Source of the DNA: Mactra quadrangularis
Taxonomy: Eukaryota; Mollusca; Bivalvia; Venerida; Mactridae
DNA length: 64,000 bases
Direction of reading: 5' to 3'
NCBI GenBank assembly: GCA_025267735.1
Contig: CM046308.1
Span: forward strand, 36,259,267 to 36,323,266
Position 1 is the stretch's first letter. Every line of letters begins with the position of its first letter. Shown here piece by piece: positions 61,101-64,000 of this stretch. Position numbers and translations under genes: made by a program. The notes below the pieces were generated by a model that saw only the letters and a list, made by a program, of their open reading frames with translations, did no database searches and was not told the DNA's origin.

Positions 61101-63403
61101 ATGTTTATATGAACAATTACAAATATTCAATAATTTCTATTCATCTTTAGTCAGTCAAACATAAAAACCAAATTGTCGGCAAACGGGAAGTTACATTACT
61201 GTGGAGCCATTTTGATTTGTTAAAGCGCTCTTGGGTAGCGAAGATTTTTCCCCTAGCTTTCGCTATGTAGTGAAATAAAGTGATATCTTGTAGCAAGTCG
61301 TTTCCTATGATTTTGCTATGAAGCGATACCTAGTGAAATGCTTAGGCAACGCGCCCCAGGTGCCAGGAATCCCAGTGATTCTTAGGCTATTCATCAGGAT
61401 CCCTGAATAATTGCAATCTTCTTACTTTGAATTTGAGCTTCCAGGAAGTGTTGAACACAATTTGTGACTGCAAATCTGCATCCAAAATTTTGTCTTTTAC
61501 AGTAGGACTCCCTAAAATTAAGGAGGAATATCTGAATAACACAGCCCGGCTAGTTCAGCTTGCAAGTCTACTCATTGAGGAGTTGTTGGTTCTATTCCAA
61601 TACTGGGCAAAGTTTAGTGGAGTTTGATCATAAAATAATTTCTAAGGCTATTCTCCCTCCTACTAGTACTACTGATTATAAATCATGTACCTCAGTTGTC
61701 AGTCACTGACAGAAGTACAGCCTAATAACTGGTCAACAGCTTAATCCAGAGATTTAGCCTTTCCAGATATGCCTACAGTGTTAACCCCCCTCCCCCTCCA
61801 AAAATAAAGAACTGTTAAATATTTTACCTCTTTCATCGCAATATTTTCTAGTGTAGATTTTGTAGCGTGTAGTAATATGTCACCCTCTTCTTCACTATCA
61901 GACTGGTCTAAATCTTGACTGGTTTCCTCGTCTAGTGTCAATAGACATAAAATATATAATTATTTTGAAGACCAGTCCATCAGATTTAAGGGATCATTCA
62001 AGCTACTGTGTCTTTTCATGCTACCAACAACATGGCAAGATTAAGTTAAAGGCAATGATAAGATTTTCTCATTATGGAATAACAAATGAGCAGTTATATT
62101 TTTGTTGTACATTCAAACAGAAATTCCAAGCAGTATATAAATATGACATCCTACAGAGGGTGATAAAGCAGAATTTACACCAGAGACAACCGAGACTTTA
62201 TCAGAGGTTGACATTACTAGTCAAAGGTGAATATTCCTTTCTATCACTCTCTGTAGAATGTGATATTTTTTTTATTTTACCGAATAACAAAGCTAAGAAA
62301 TTGTTTACAATTTAATAGGCACAAACCGTTTAATCTTATCTGTTTTATTTGCTTCCGAACTTGAAGACGTTTTCACACCGTTTAGTTTGTTGTTTCGTAA
62401 AAAGCAAGCGTCTGCGCAAGGGAGGTAACTCAAATTAAATGGCAAAATACTTGAGTCCAGGTATTAGCAAACTCCAACGCAGTAGTCTCCCGTCCCTTTA
62501 AGTGGGCCGATAGGTGATGTCAAGTGGGCCGATAGGGGATGTCCTGAGGGTAACATTACAGATTGTCACCCGGTGACGTCACAAAAGGCTATATAGTAAA
62601 CAAATCACATGAGGTATAATAATAACAAATATCCTCAACATACTGCTTGATCACTGTTTTTCTTAGCCTTTAATATGACAAAAATGGGACGACAAGCCCA
62701 TTTGCCCCAACATTTGACCTCACATATGAAAGTTACAATTAATAGATATTTTTCAAGCACAATTTTTACATTACACAAAAGTTCTTCAAAAGTAGAACTG
62801 ACATGGACACAATCATAAGTGTACATTCCTCATAATACTTTACAAAGGTGCAACAAACGTTAAAGCCATTCTTTAACTGGTGACATAAAGGGCACGTTTC
62901 GCAAGGCAATCGCTAGCTAGCGCTTTTTAAAAGCAATTTATTGTAGCACAAGAGGTCTACGGAACAGTTTGCTTCAAACTAGAAAATCCACGATGGCGAC
63001 TTTCTAAAACAAAAAGTTCAGAATTGAAACAAATGAAAAATATTCAAATCAATTATCACCATGATTATTCTATTTAACCGCTTTGACGAAATATATGCAT
63101 TAAATAAAATATATACCTGTATTCTTGAAAAAGAAACACATTCCCACAGGGGGGCAGCTATTTTGAAAAAATCAGAAACGTTCCGAATGATACGGCTAGC
63201 AAGAAAAAAACTTGCTACGTTTCGCTGGCTAGCGATTCAATTTGCTCGATTGTAGGAAATCGCTACTAAGCGCTAGCTAGCGATCGCCTTGTGGAACGTG
63301 CCCAAAATTAACATGAAATAATTCAATTACCATTGGCTTTCTTGTTAGGAGTAAATGAAATCCAAATAAACATTGGAAATATCAAGAACACACTGGTTAG
63401 AAT
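25078..63403 (-). CDS. TRPM2: TRPM2-like cation channel with C-terminal NUDT9-homology domain; last 19 exons, 5' end outside window
   Basis: Nineteen exons (w1-w19) join in phase into 895 residues plus TAA. All introns are GT-AG on the - strand. Order: hydrophobic pre-S1 segment and acidic linker (1-59), S1 (94-115), S2 (122-141), S3 (157-177), S4 (192-210), S4-S5 linker [12 protein letters not shown]5 (231-252), pore with [10 protein letters not shown] (273-282), a turret with Cys289, 300 and 324, S6 (330-354), TRP helix [13 protein letters not shown] (368-380), Cys-rich segment (407-419), coiled coil (469-514), then a NUDT9-homology domain with [11 protein letters not shown] and [15 protein letters not shown]. 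Known of the family: TRPM2 is a tetrameric Ca2+-permeable plasma-membrane channel gated by ADP-ribose and Ca2+. The NUDT9-H domain separates it from other TRPMs. The missing N-terminal melastatin homology region must lie past 64000. '-like' is meant; orthology is not proven here. Confidence 0.95.
25884..26007 (-). CDS. TRPM2: TRPM2-like exon w18
   Basis: Residues 820-861. [20 protein letters not shown] is the most recognisable NUDT9-homology motif and settles the family. Acceptor TATTTTAG, donor GTTAGT. Confidence 0.95.
26047..26257 (+). repeat. tRNA-derived SINE, family 1, internally deleted
   Basis: Full head (GCCCAGCTAGCTCAGTTGGT, GGTTCGATTCCCGG) and tail GGCGTTAAACCCAACAAAAC, but the body between the CACTGATGAAAGTATG block and the tail is missing. 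In the intron after channel exon w17. Confidence 0.85.
27336..27924 (+). repeat. family E repeat copy 1, split by a SINE
   Basis: ACAAGAAATGTAATGTGGAA to TGAAAAATCTGGCTAAAAA. The SINE at 27420-27694 separates it into two parts and duplicates CATAATAAA (27411-27419) as CATAATCAAA (27695-27704). Confidence 0.85.
27420..27694 (-). repeat. tRNA-derived SINE, family 2, inserted in a family E repeat
   Basis: On the - strand: head with GGTAGCGCGCCGGG and box B (GGGTTCGAATCCCACCC), body, and an AAATAAATAAAT tail (ATTTATTTATTTATT on +). The target-site duplication is about 9 bp. Partial relatives lie at 43136-43246 and 52981-53175. Confidence 0.85.
27982..28142 (-). CDS. TRPM2: TRPM2-like exon w17
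   Basis: Residues 767-820: [17 protein letters not shown]...[15 protein letters not shown]. By eye this, with the end of w16, is extra sequence relative to vertebrate NUDT9-H between the Nudix position and YKGY. Acceptor TTTACAG, donor GTATGT. Confidence 0.88.
29093..29212 (-). CDS. TRPM2: TRPM2-like exon w16 (Nudix-box position)
   Basis: Residues 727-766, 40 codons, phase 0 at both ends: [17 protein letters not shown] then [10 protein letters not shown]. It sits where the Nudix box should be, but the glutamates of the catalytic REx2EE pattern are not seen. Acceptor TTGTATTGTAG, donor GTAAGT. Its acceptor and first 18 bases are the innermost unit of a 21-copy tandem array. Confidence 0.9.
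29193..30205 (-). repeat. 21-copy 48-bp tandem array of a 3' splice site
   Basis: Units begin (+ strand GAGACC) at 29195, 29243, 29292, 29340, 29388, then every 48 bp to 29916, then 29965, 30014, 30062, 30110 and 30158; four spacings or fewer are 49 bp. Read on the - strand, each unit holds a TACTAA-like branchpoint, TTTTATACTTGTATTGTAG, then GATATATTACATGGTCTC, the first bases of exon w16. The innermost copy is the real acceptor and alone has TACTAAT; most others have TACTAAA and a few TACTTAA. Variants are few (one GAGATC, one TTCTAC, one CTTCAA), so the array is young or homogenised. Confidence 0.97.
30322..30603 (-). repeat. tRNA-derived SINE, family 1, diverged
   Basis: The - strand copy keeps the order body (CCATTCACCCTCCTACCACT) to the CATAGCAACATATTGCATAG end block (read on +). 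It lies 117 nt upstream, in channel orientation, of the splice-site array. Confidence 0.75.
30943..31159 (-). CDS. TRPM2: TRPM2-like exon w15 (NUDT9-H core)
   Basis: Residues 654-726. [20 protein letters not shown] and VVTRWRRK are hallmark NUDT9-homology sequences; the exon ends with YALPG, which in NUDT9 leads into the Nudix box. Acceptor TCCCCTAG, donor GTAAGT, phase 0 at the 3' end. Confidence 0.95.
31812..32177. mobile_element. 366-bp MITE, family F copy 1, TTA duplication
   Basis: Ends GGGACTTTAGTCAGTTATCT and ATAATTGACTAAATTCCC, flanked by TTA at 31809-31811 and 32178-32180. The second copy, inverted relative to it, is at 51276-51570. The right duplication ends 4 nt from the GTAAGT donor of channel exon w14. 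Confidence 0.75.
32191..32394 (-). CDS. TRPM2: TRPM2-like exon w14
   Basis: Residues 586-654: [15 protein letters not shown]...[11 protein letters not shown]...DRRSWIN...LDSLNLP. The start of LPLNPMGRTG spans the next junction. Acceptor AATTTTAG, donor GTAAGT. A MITE of family F was inserted 8 nt beyond the donor hexamer's start-side neighbour bases. Confidence 0.9.
32541..32830 (+). repeat. family E repeat copy 2
   Basis: AAGAAATGTAATGTGGAGAC to AAAAAATCTGGTTAAAAA. Shares the block CAATAAATG.C..AATATATGCTAA and TTAACCCAATTGTTAA with the other copies. Confidence 0.85.
33430..33896. repeat. family K repeat copy 1 with internal duplications
   Basis: 33450-33545 contains two units with TTTCGACACCTTTGGGGA, and 33540-33625 two units with TGGTTAACA. 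The remainder to GAAGTTTAAGTTTAAGTTTA is repeated in inverted orientation at 35228-35545. Confidence 0.7.
33917..34011 (-). CDS. TRPM2: TRPM2-like exon w13
   Basis: Residues 555-586: [13 protein letters not shown]...[10 protein letters not shown]. Continues the NUDT9-homology region after IPWE. Acceptor ATATTCAG, donor GTAAGT. The preceding intron carries the nested hAT elements. Confidence 0.85.
34579..35931. mobile_element. hAT-type element (inner), nested, 8-bp target duplication
   Basis: Ends CAGGGATGGGGTACTCGTAC and GTACTCGACCCATCCCTG, flanked by GTACGTAC at 34571-34578 and 35932-35939. Subterminal regions are dense in GAGTACT repeats. It carries family K copy 2 inside. No transposase frame. 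Confidence 0.92.
35228..35545. repeat. family K repeat copy 2, inside the inner hAT element
   Basis: Reverse complement of 33600-33896: AAACTTCTTCATTTGATTAA, CTATTTCTATATTACAT, GACCTACATTAATCTTAG. It makes a three-level nest and an inverted pair with copy 1 about 1.3 kb apart. Confidence 0.8.
36455..36581. repeat. 127-bp foldback element
   Basis: GGAACAGTCAAACTGTTG pairs with CAACAGTTTGACTGTTCC; the inner TAGTGTTTTA/AAAACACTA also pairs. Lies 120 nt upstream (+ coordinates) of channel exon w12. Confidence 0.8.
36702..36820 (-). CDS. TRPM2: TRPM2-like exon w12
   Basis: Residues 515-554. [20 protein letters not shown] then IPWE is the start of the NUDT9-homology region (vertebrate proteins have R.PYP...RF.VP...VPWE). 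Acceptor TTTTCAG, donor GTAATT. Confidence 0.92.
36955..37258 (+). repeat. family E repeat copy 3
   Basis: CACAAGAAATGTAATGTGGA to AAAAATCGGGCTAAAAA, with the CAATGGTTAACGACATCGGA block and CCCACCTGCCCAC repeats. A family G relative (37259-37560) follows directly. Confidence 0.85.
37259..37560. repeat. family G MITE relative, diverged
   Basis: Shares TTTGGGTAAACATTAAAA, AATCATGCTTG.AATGGTA, ACGTTTTACCATTACAC and the GCATCCC block with 4879-5189. The terminal repeats are eroded. Confidence 0.6.
37971..38268 (+). repeat. family E repeat copy 4
   Basis: ACAAGAAATGTAATGTGGAA to TAAAATCCGGCTTATAA. Same order of blocks as the other copies. Confidence 0.85.
38541..39323. mobile_element. 783-bp pogo/Tc1-like non-autonomous element, TA duplication
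   Basis: Ends CAGTAAAGTTCGCTGGCTC and GAGAGAATGAACTTCAACTG, flanked by TA at 38539-38540 and 39324-39325. CAGT-ended repeats with TA duplication suit pogo/Tigger. GTCCGAGTTCGACG-like blocks recur near both ends. No transposase frame. Confidence 0.65.
39770..40048 (+). repeat. family E repeat copy 5
   Basis: AACAAATGTGGAAACCGCAT to CCCAAGGCTAAAATTG, slightly truncated at both ends. Confidence 0.8.
40378..40440. repeat. short microsatellite (CTGT/CTAT)
   Basis: GTCTGTCTGTCTATCTATCT-type run of about 30 bp preceded by CCGTCCGTCTGTACGTC. Confidence 0.8.
40981..41120 (-). CDS. TRPM2: TRPM2-like exon w11 (coiled coil)
   Basis: Residues 468-515. [20 protein letters not shown] and [20 protein letters not shown] show heptad spacing; this is the C-terminal coiled coil that helps TRPM tetramers assemble. 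Acceptor TATTACAG, donor GTGAGT. Confidence 0.9.
41237..41430 (+). repeat. SINE family 3 copy, head intact
   Basis: GCGGGCATGGCCAAGCG.TTA and GGTTTGAATCCCATCC are box A and box B of a tRNA Leu/Ser-like head. The body has CTCAGTACTGG..GACCAGGAAGCAGA and the AAATCTAAGTTGTAAGAA end. Confidence 0.75.
41836..41985. mobile_element. MITE, family A copy 3, truncated
   Basis: CATGGGCGGATCCAGCAGGG then GACCCCCCTAGAACTTGC and ATGTACATGTCCATTAGTG, as in copy 2. The far inverted end is missing. Confidence 0.75.
42117..42253 (-). CDS. TRPM2: TRPM2-like exon w10
   Basis: Residues 423-468, from [13 protein letters not shown] to the [15 protein letters not shown] stretch. Highly charged linker between the TRP helix and the coiled coil. 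Acceptor ATATTGCAG, donor GTAAGA. Confidence 0.85.
43136..43246 (-). repeat. SINE family 2 fragment
   Basis: TAAATGCCATGTCAACACAA, GCTTTCCTGGAACTTGTCTA and TAACCTGTACTGGCC match the body of 27420-27694; head missing. Confidence 0.65.
43865..44637. mobile_element. inner hAT-like element
   Basis: Ends TAGGGCTGCAACAATTTGAT and GTGAATCGTTGCAGCCCTA. Flanks TTGTGAAC and TTGAGATT agree at 5 of 8 bases, so the duplication is at best eroded. Most of it is the family H insertion. Confidence 0.65.
44073..44518. mobile_element. family H non-autonomous DNA element, copy 1
   Basis: CGTTGCTTAACGATTTCGCT and ATCGCTATGAAAAAGCGCTT at the left; GCGATACCTAGCGAAATGC then GGGCAACGCGCCC at the right. The same structure recurs at 60892-61357. 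Confidence 0.8.
45260..45461 (-). CDS. TRPM2: TRPM2-like exon w9 (TRP helix, Cys-rich tail)
   Basis: Residues 355-422. [17 protein letters not shown] and [10 protein letters not shown] are the TRP helix and following motif, among the most conserved TRPM sequences. After a hydrophobic stretch comes [17 protein letters not shown], five cysteines in 13 residues. Acceptor TTTTTCAG, donor GTTAGA. The intron before it is 7.75 kb, the longest in the gene. Confidence 0.93.
46510..46970 (+). repeat. two tandem 264-bp units with tRNA-like heads
   Basis: ATTATGGGAAGA, then GCTCAGTC..GAGAGCACTC.ACCTGTAAGCG, then GTTCGAGTCCCGG, then TATATTTTTCTT, occurs twice with a period of 264 bp (46571 and 46835). 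Heads have box A and B, but the acceptor stems do not pair, so these are SINE-like units and not functional tRNA genes. Confidence 0.75.
47797..48075 (+). repeat. tRNA-derived SINE, family 1, old copy
   Basis: GGCTAGGTCAGTGGGTAACA, ACAAGTCTACTAATCGGCAA and a diverged body and tail. Confidence 0.65.
48113..48420 (+). repeat. tRNA-derived SINE, family 1, full length
   Basis: GCGGCATGGCTAGCTCAGTT, GCACGCAAGTCTACTGATCG, body GTGGAGCTTGATTATGAAAT, tail GTGTTAAATCCATCAACAAC. It lies 38 nt after the previous copy. Confidence 0.88.
48945..49470 (+). repeat. four degenerate tandem units of about 143 bp
   Basis: TGTCCGGATGATAACTCAAC recurs near 48951, 49096, 49240 and 49379. Each unit then has CCAAATTT.ATGTG.GGATAGCCC and, in the better units, AGGGTCAAAGGTCA.GGTCACTGGGAC. 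Confidence 0.75.
50670..50675 (+). promoter_or_regulatory. candidate polyadenylation signal, + strand
   Basis: AATAAA about 940 nt past the last coding-like piece of the decayed + strand gene, followed by GTTTAAAAAATC. It would give that gene a normal-length 3' UTR. An earlier AATAAA lies near 49728. Confidence 0.3.
50858..51086 (+). repeat. tRNA-derived SINE, family 1, internally deleted
   Basis: Head TGGCTATCTCAGTTGGTAGC, then GGCGGGGC joined directly to GTTGTCAGTCACTGAC; about 75 bp of body is missing. Tail GGCGTAAAAACCAACCAACA. Confidence 0.85.
51276..51570. mobile_element. MITE, family F copy 2
   Basis: GGAACTTTAGTCAGTTATTT at the left and GGGAAAGATAACTGACTAAA at the right. Its interior is the reverse complement of 31812-32177. 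Confidence 0.75.
51815..51931 (-). repeat. SINE family 3 fragment
   Basis: GGACTGGAACC..TATAGGTAAATTTC, TGCCCCAGTGGAATTTGAAC and the CAAACCACTCAGCTACAC head region. Confidence 0.5.
51995..52407. mobile_element. 413-bp hAT-type MITE
   Basis: Ends TAGTATTGTAACAATATGGT and ATCGGTTAACCGTTACACCCC plus CTA (split here), flanked by GTTGAAAC (51987-51994) and GTTAAAAC (52408-52415), 7 of 8 bases alike. Both subterminal regions have TATTGCAATAT. Confidence 0.75.
52981..53175 (-). repeat. SINE family 2 fragment
   Basis: GTTTAATGCGGCATCAACAC, GTGCAGTGCACCTAACCTAG and CCTTGTCTATAACCAGTGCT match the body of 27420-27694. The tRNA head is lost. Confidence 0.7.
53212..53332 (-). CDS. TRPM2: TRPM2-like exon w8 (end of turret and S6)
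   Basis: Residues 315-355. [13 protein letters not shown] completes the turret (third Cys, second sequon NIT). S6 reads [27 protein letters not shown], matching the TRPM ending L..N.L.AMF. Acceptor CTTTCAG, donor GTAAGT. Confidence 0.9.
53558..53700. repeat. 143-bp foldback element
   Basis: GGTTATTAAACAGGGCAAGT continuing GTGCC..CGATATCGGCACAC pairs with the mirror sequence ending ACTTGCCTTGTTTAATAACC. Further GATATTTTGGCACACTTGC near 54020-54045 suggests the full element extends to about 54060. Confidence 0.8.
54190..54225 (-). CDS. TRPM2: TRPM2-like exon w7, 36-nt turret micro-exon
   Basis: Residues 303-315: [11 protein letters not shown] between split Gly and Asp codons. Acceptor TTTACAG, donor GTAATG. 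Same phase at both ends as w6, so w6 and w7 could be used or skipped independently. Too short for a usual ORF search; found from phase and splice sites. Confidence 0.7.
54290..54602 (-). repeat. tRNA-derived SINE, family 1, full length
   Basis: Head on the - strand (ACCAACTGAGCTAGCCGGGC on +), box B (GGAATCCAACCCACAACCCC on +), and a tail beginning GTTTGTTTGTTTTTG on +. It lies 64 nt before micro-exon w7 in channel orientation. Confidence 0.9.
55265..55318 (-). CDS. TRPM2: TRPM2-like exon w6, 54-nt turret micro-exon
   Basis: Residues 285-303 ([17 protein letters not shown] with flanking glycines across the junctions). Two cysteines and an N-glycosylation sequon (NST) in the extracellular post-pore turret. 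The length is a multiple of 3 and both boundaries fall after codon base 1, so skipping keeps the frame. Acceptor ATTTTAG, donor GTAAGT. Confidence 0.82.
55536..57941. mobile_element. 2.4-kb foldback element with nested hairpins
   Basis: Left arm 55536-56692 and right arm 56756-57941 are near-perfect inverted copies around an AT-rich 63-bp centre. Ends ATATATAGAGAATATTAGG and CCTAATATTCTCTATATAT. Each arm also contains its own hairpin (55572-55659 and 57818-57905): GTTTATCCGGC..GCCGGATAAAC enclosing AGGTTTATTCG..CGAATAAACCT. No transposase; the frames at 56205 and 57418 are products of the repeat. In the intron between channel exons w5 and w6. Confidence 0.93.
58448..58622 (-). CDS. TRPM2: TRPM2-like exon w5 (S5 and pore)
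   Basis: Residues 227-284. Starts [15 protein letters not shown] (S5), then the pore helix [11 protein letters not shown] and filter region LTQIDDLE. Vertebrate TRPM2 has FGQIPGYID here, so position and the acidic residues agree but the filter differs in detail. Donor GTTTGT is non-consensus. Confidence 0.92.
58867..58946. repeat. three tandem units of about 29 bp
   Basis: TTTCAGACTTGTGGGTCACT, TTTCAGACTGATGGGTCACT and CTTCAGACTGGTGGTTTA follow each other 50 nt from channel exon w4. Confidence 0.75.
59002..59235 (-). CDS. TRPM2: TRPM2-like exon w4 (S3-S4 and S4-S5 linker)
   Basis: Residues 149-226, 78 codons, phase 0 at both ends. S3 ([17 protein letters not shown]), S4 ([19 protein letters not shown]) and the start of the conserved linker [11 protein letters not shown]. 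As in other TRPMs, S4 has few charged residues. Donor GTTAGT. Confidence 0.93.
60521..60787 (-). CDS. TRPM2: TRPM2-like exon w3 (S1-S2)
   Basis: Residues 60-148. The pre-S1 motif [13 protein letters not shown] is the TRPM signature FY.AP..KFW, followed by S1 and S2. Donor GTAGGT. The acceptor ends in an A-rich run (CAAAAAAAG), less pyrimidine-rich than usual, but it is the only one keeping phase 0 with w2. Confidence 0.93.
60892..61357. mobile_element. family H non-autonomous DNA element, copy 2
   Basis: GGGCCCGTTGCCTAACGATT and TCGCTAAATATCGCTATGAA at the left; CCTAGTGAAATGCTTAGGCA and ACGCGCCCC at the right. Colinear with copy 1 at 44073-44518 through its interior. Between channel exons w3 and w2. 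Confidence 0.85.
61544..61790 (+). repeat. tRNA-derived SINE, family 1, diverged
   Basis: GCCCGGCTAGTTCAGCTTGC, GTTGTTGGTTCTATTCC, the CTATTCTCCCTCCTACTAGT body and CAGTGTTAACCCCCC. It ends 38 nt from the donor side of channel exon w2. Confidence 0.8.
61828..61931 (-). CDS. TRPM2: TRPM2-like exon w2 (acidic cytosolic linker)
   Basis: Residues 25-59, acidic and serine-rich ([14 protein letters not shown]), as in the linker before S1 of other TRPMs. Acceptor ACACTAG is weak in pyrimidines; donor GTAAAA. Phase joins both neighbours. Confidence 0.8.
62890..63303. mobile_element. 414-bp non-autonomous DNA element
   Basis: Ends GGGCACGTTTCGCAAGGC..ATCGCTAGCTAGCGC and GCGCTAGCTAGCGATCGCC..TTGTGGAACGTGCCC, flanked by AAA on both sides. 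A single right-type end is at 45853-45893. It stops 22 nt from the donor hexamer of channel exon w1. Confidence 0.75.
63331..63403 (-). CDS. TRPM2: TRPM2-like exon w1 (pre-S1 hydrophobic segment)
   Basis: Residues 1-24 plus one base: [17 protein letters not shown] then TPNKKAN. Acceptor ATCTTTCAG, donor GTAATT. It corresponds to the hydrophobic segment just before the acidic linker in TRPM channels. A 414-bp transposon ends about 21 nt inside the following intron. Confidence 0.85.
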
Positions 63404-64000
63404 CTGAAAGATAAAAAAATCAATATAATTATAATCACACATTTCTAGTTACTGTAACATACACTGTGTTTTGATATTTCCGAATAGTGGAAAGGCCTTA
63501 TCATCAAAGATTACCATGATTTAATCACAGGCTGCAGGCATAAAGCAGTCCCTCAAAAAATTATTGTATTATGTATAGTAAAGGTATGTAACTCATCATC
63601 TCAGAAACCATAACAAAAATGACTTATCTTATTCAATAGATGTCTGTGATTTTATTTTTGGGCCGATTTCAAATCTTGGACTTATTTATCAAAGAAATGG
63701 TTAATCTTTCAATTGAATGTAGAAATGTGATAAAAACCCAATGAAGAAAGTTACTAGACATCAAACAGGGAAAAAGAGTAGGTCTGACACAATGTGACCA
63801 AATATGTACATTCTTGTTGAAATTTCATTAAAGGGTGTAACCAGCCCATGTGAGACTCGAACCTGCAACCATTTTTGGACACTGGTTTTATAATCCTACG
63901 CATGGCCTACAGCGCTACAGATACAGGATAAATAACCAAAAGAAGCAATTACTATAATTGAAGGTTAAAAATAAAATATTCAGAAAAAAATAGAAAATAC
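63404..64000 (-). other. 5' part of a channel intron, partial
   Basis: No further upstream channel exon is seen. 63838-63915 holds a tRNA-like SINE head on the - strand (GTGAGACTCGAACCTGCAAC on +). Confidence 0.5.

Noticed and set aside
61935..62315. + strand frame, and an exon-like stretch 62155-62225 ([19 protein letters not shown]) with splice-like edges
   Set aside because: The short stretch looks coding by composition, but no partner exon or known family was found, so it is not called.

Overview
This is eukaryotic DNA. It is AT-rich, its genes are split by GT-AG introns, and it is full of tRNA-derived SINEs, foldback elements and small DNA transposons. The gene families, the Mieap-domain protein in particular, and the style of the repeats suggest a bivalve mollusc or a close lophotrochozoan. 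That assignment is inference; the window has no rRNA or mitochondrial marker.

Two protein genes can be assembled exon by exon, and they converge on each other. On the + strand, six coding exons between 4036 and 17896 make a complete 330-residue protein. It has an N-terminal coiled coil and a C-terminal Mieap (SPATA18-type, mitochondria-eating protein) domain. On the - strand, nineteen coding exons from 63403 down to 25078 make the last 895 residues of a TRPM2-type cation channel: S1-S6, pore, TRP helix, coiled coil and a C-terminal NUDT9-homology domain. Its N-terminal half lies beyond the right edge. Every exon junction joins in phase, and the window exons sum to 2688 nt including the stop.

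Region by region: 1-4016 is intergenic, with SINE pieces and a two-exon open frame carrying a hAT-transposase C-terminal fragment. 4017-17896 is the Mieap-domain gene, whose introns hold foldbacks, a 4.3-kb inverted-repeat element, a TACA-rich minisatellite, a dead LINE reverse-transcriptase fragment and a 1.3-kb element with TTA duplications. 17897-25077 is the convergent intergenic stretch. 25078-63403 is the channel gene, whose introns hold nested hAT elements with intact 8-bp target duplications, a 2.4-kb near-perfect inverted repeat, five same-strand copies of one repeat family, and a decayed multi-copy gene on the opposite strand.

The most unusual signal is a 21-copy, 48-bp tandem array (29193-30205). 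Its unit is the 3' splice site of channel exon w16: branchpoint-like TACTAA, pyrimidine tract, AG and the first 18 exon bases. The real acceptor is the innermost copy and 20 decoys lie upstream. Any decoy, if used, runs into a stop after eight codons and would remove most of the NUDT9-homology domain. Nothing indicates that the two genes act together; one is a predicted mitochondrial quality-control protein and the other a membrane channel.
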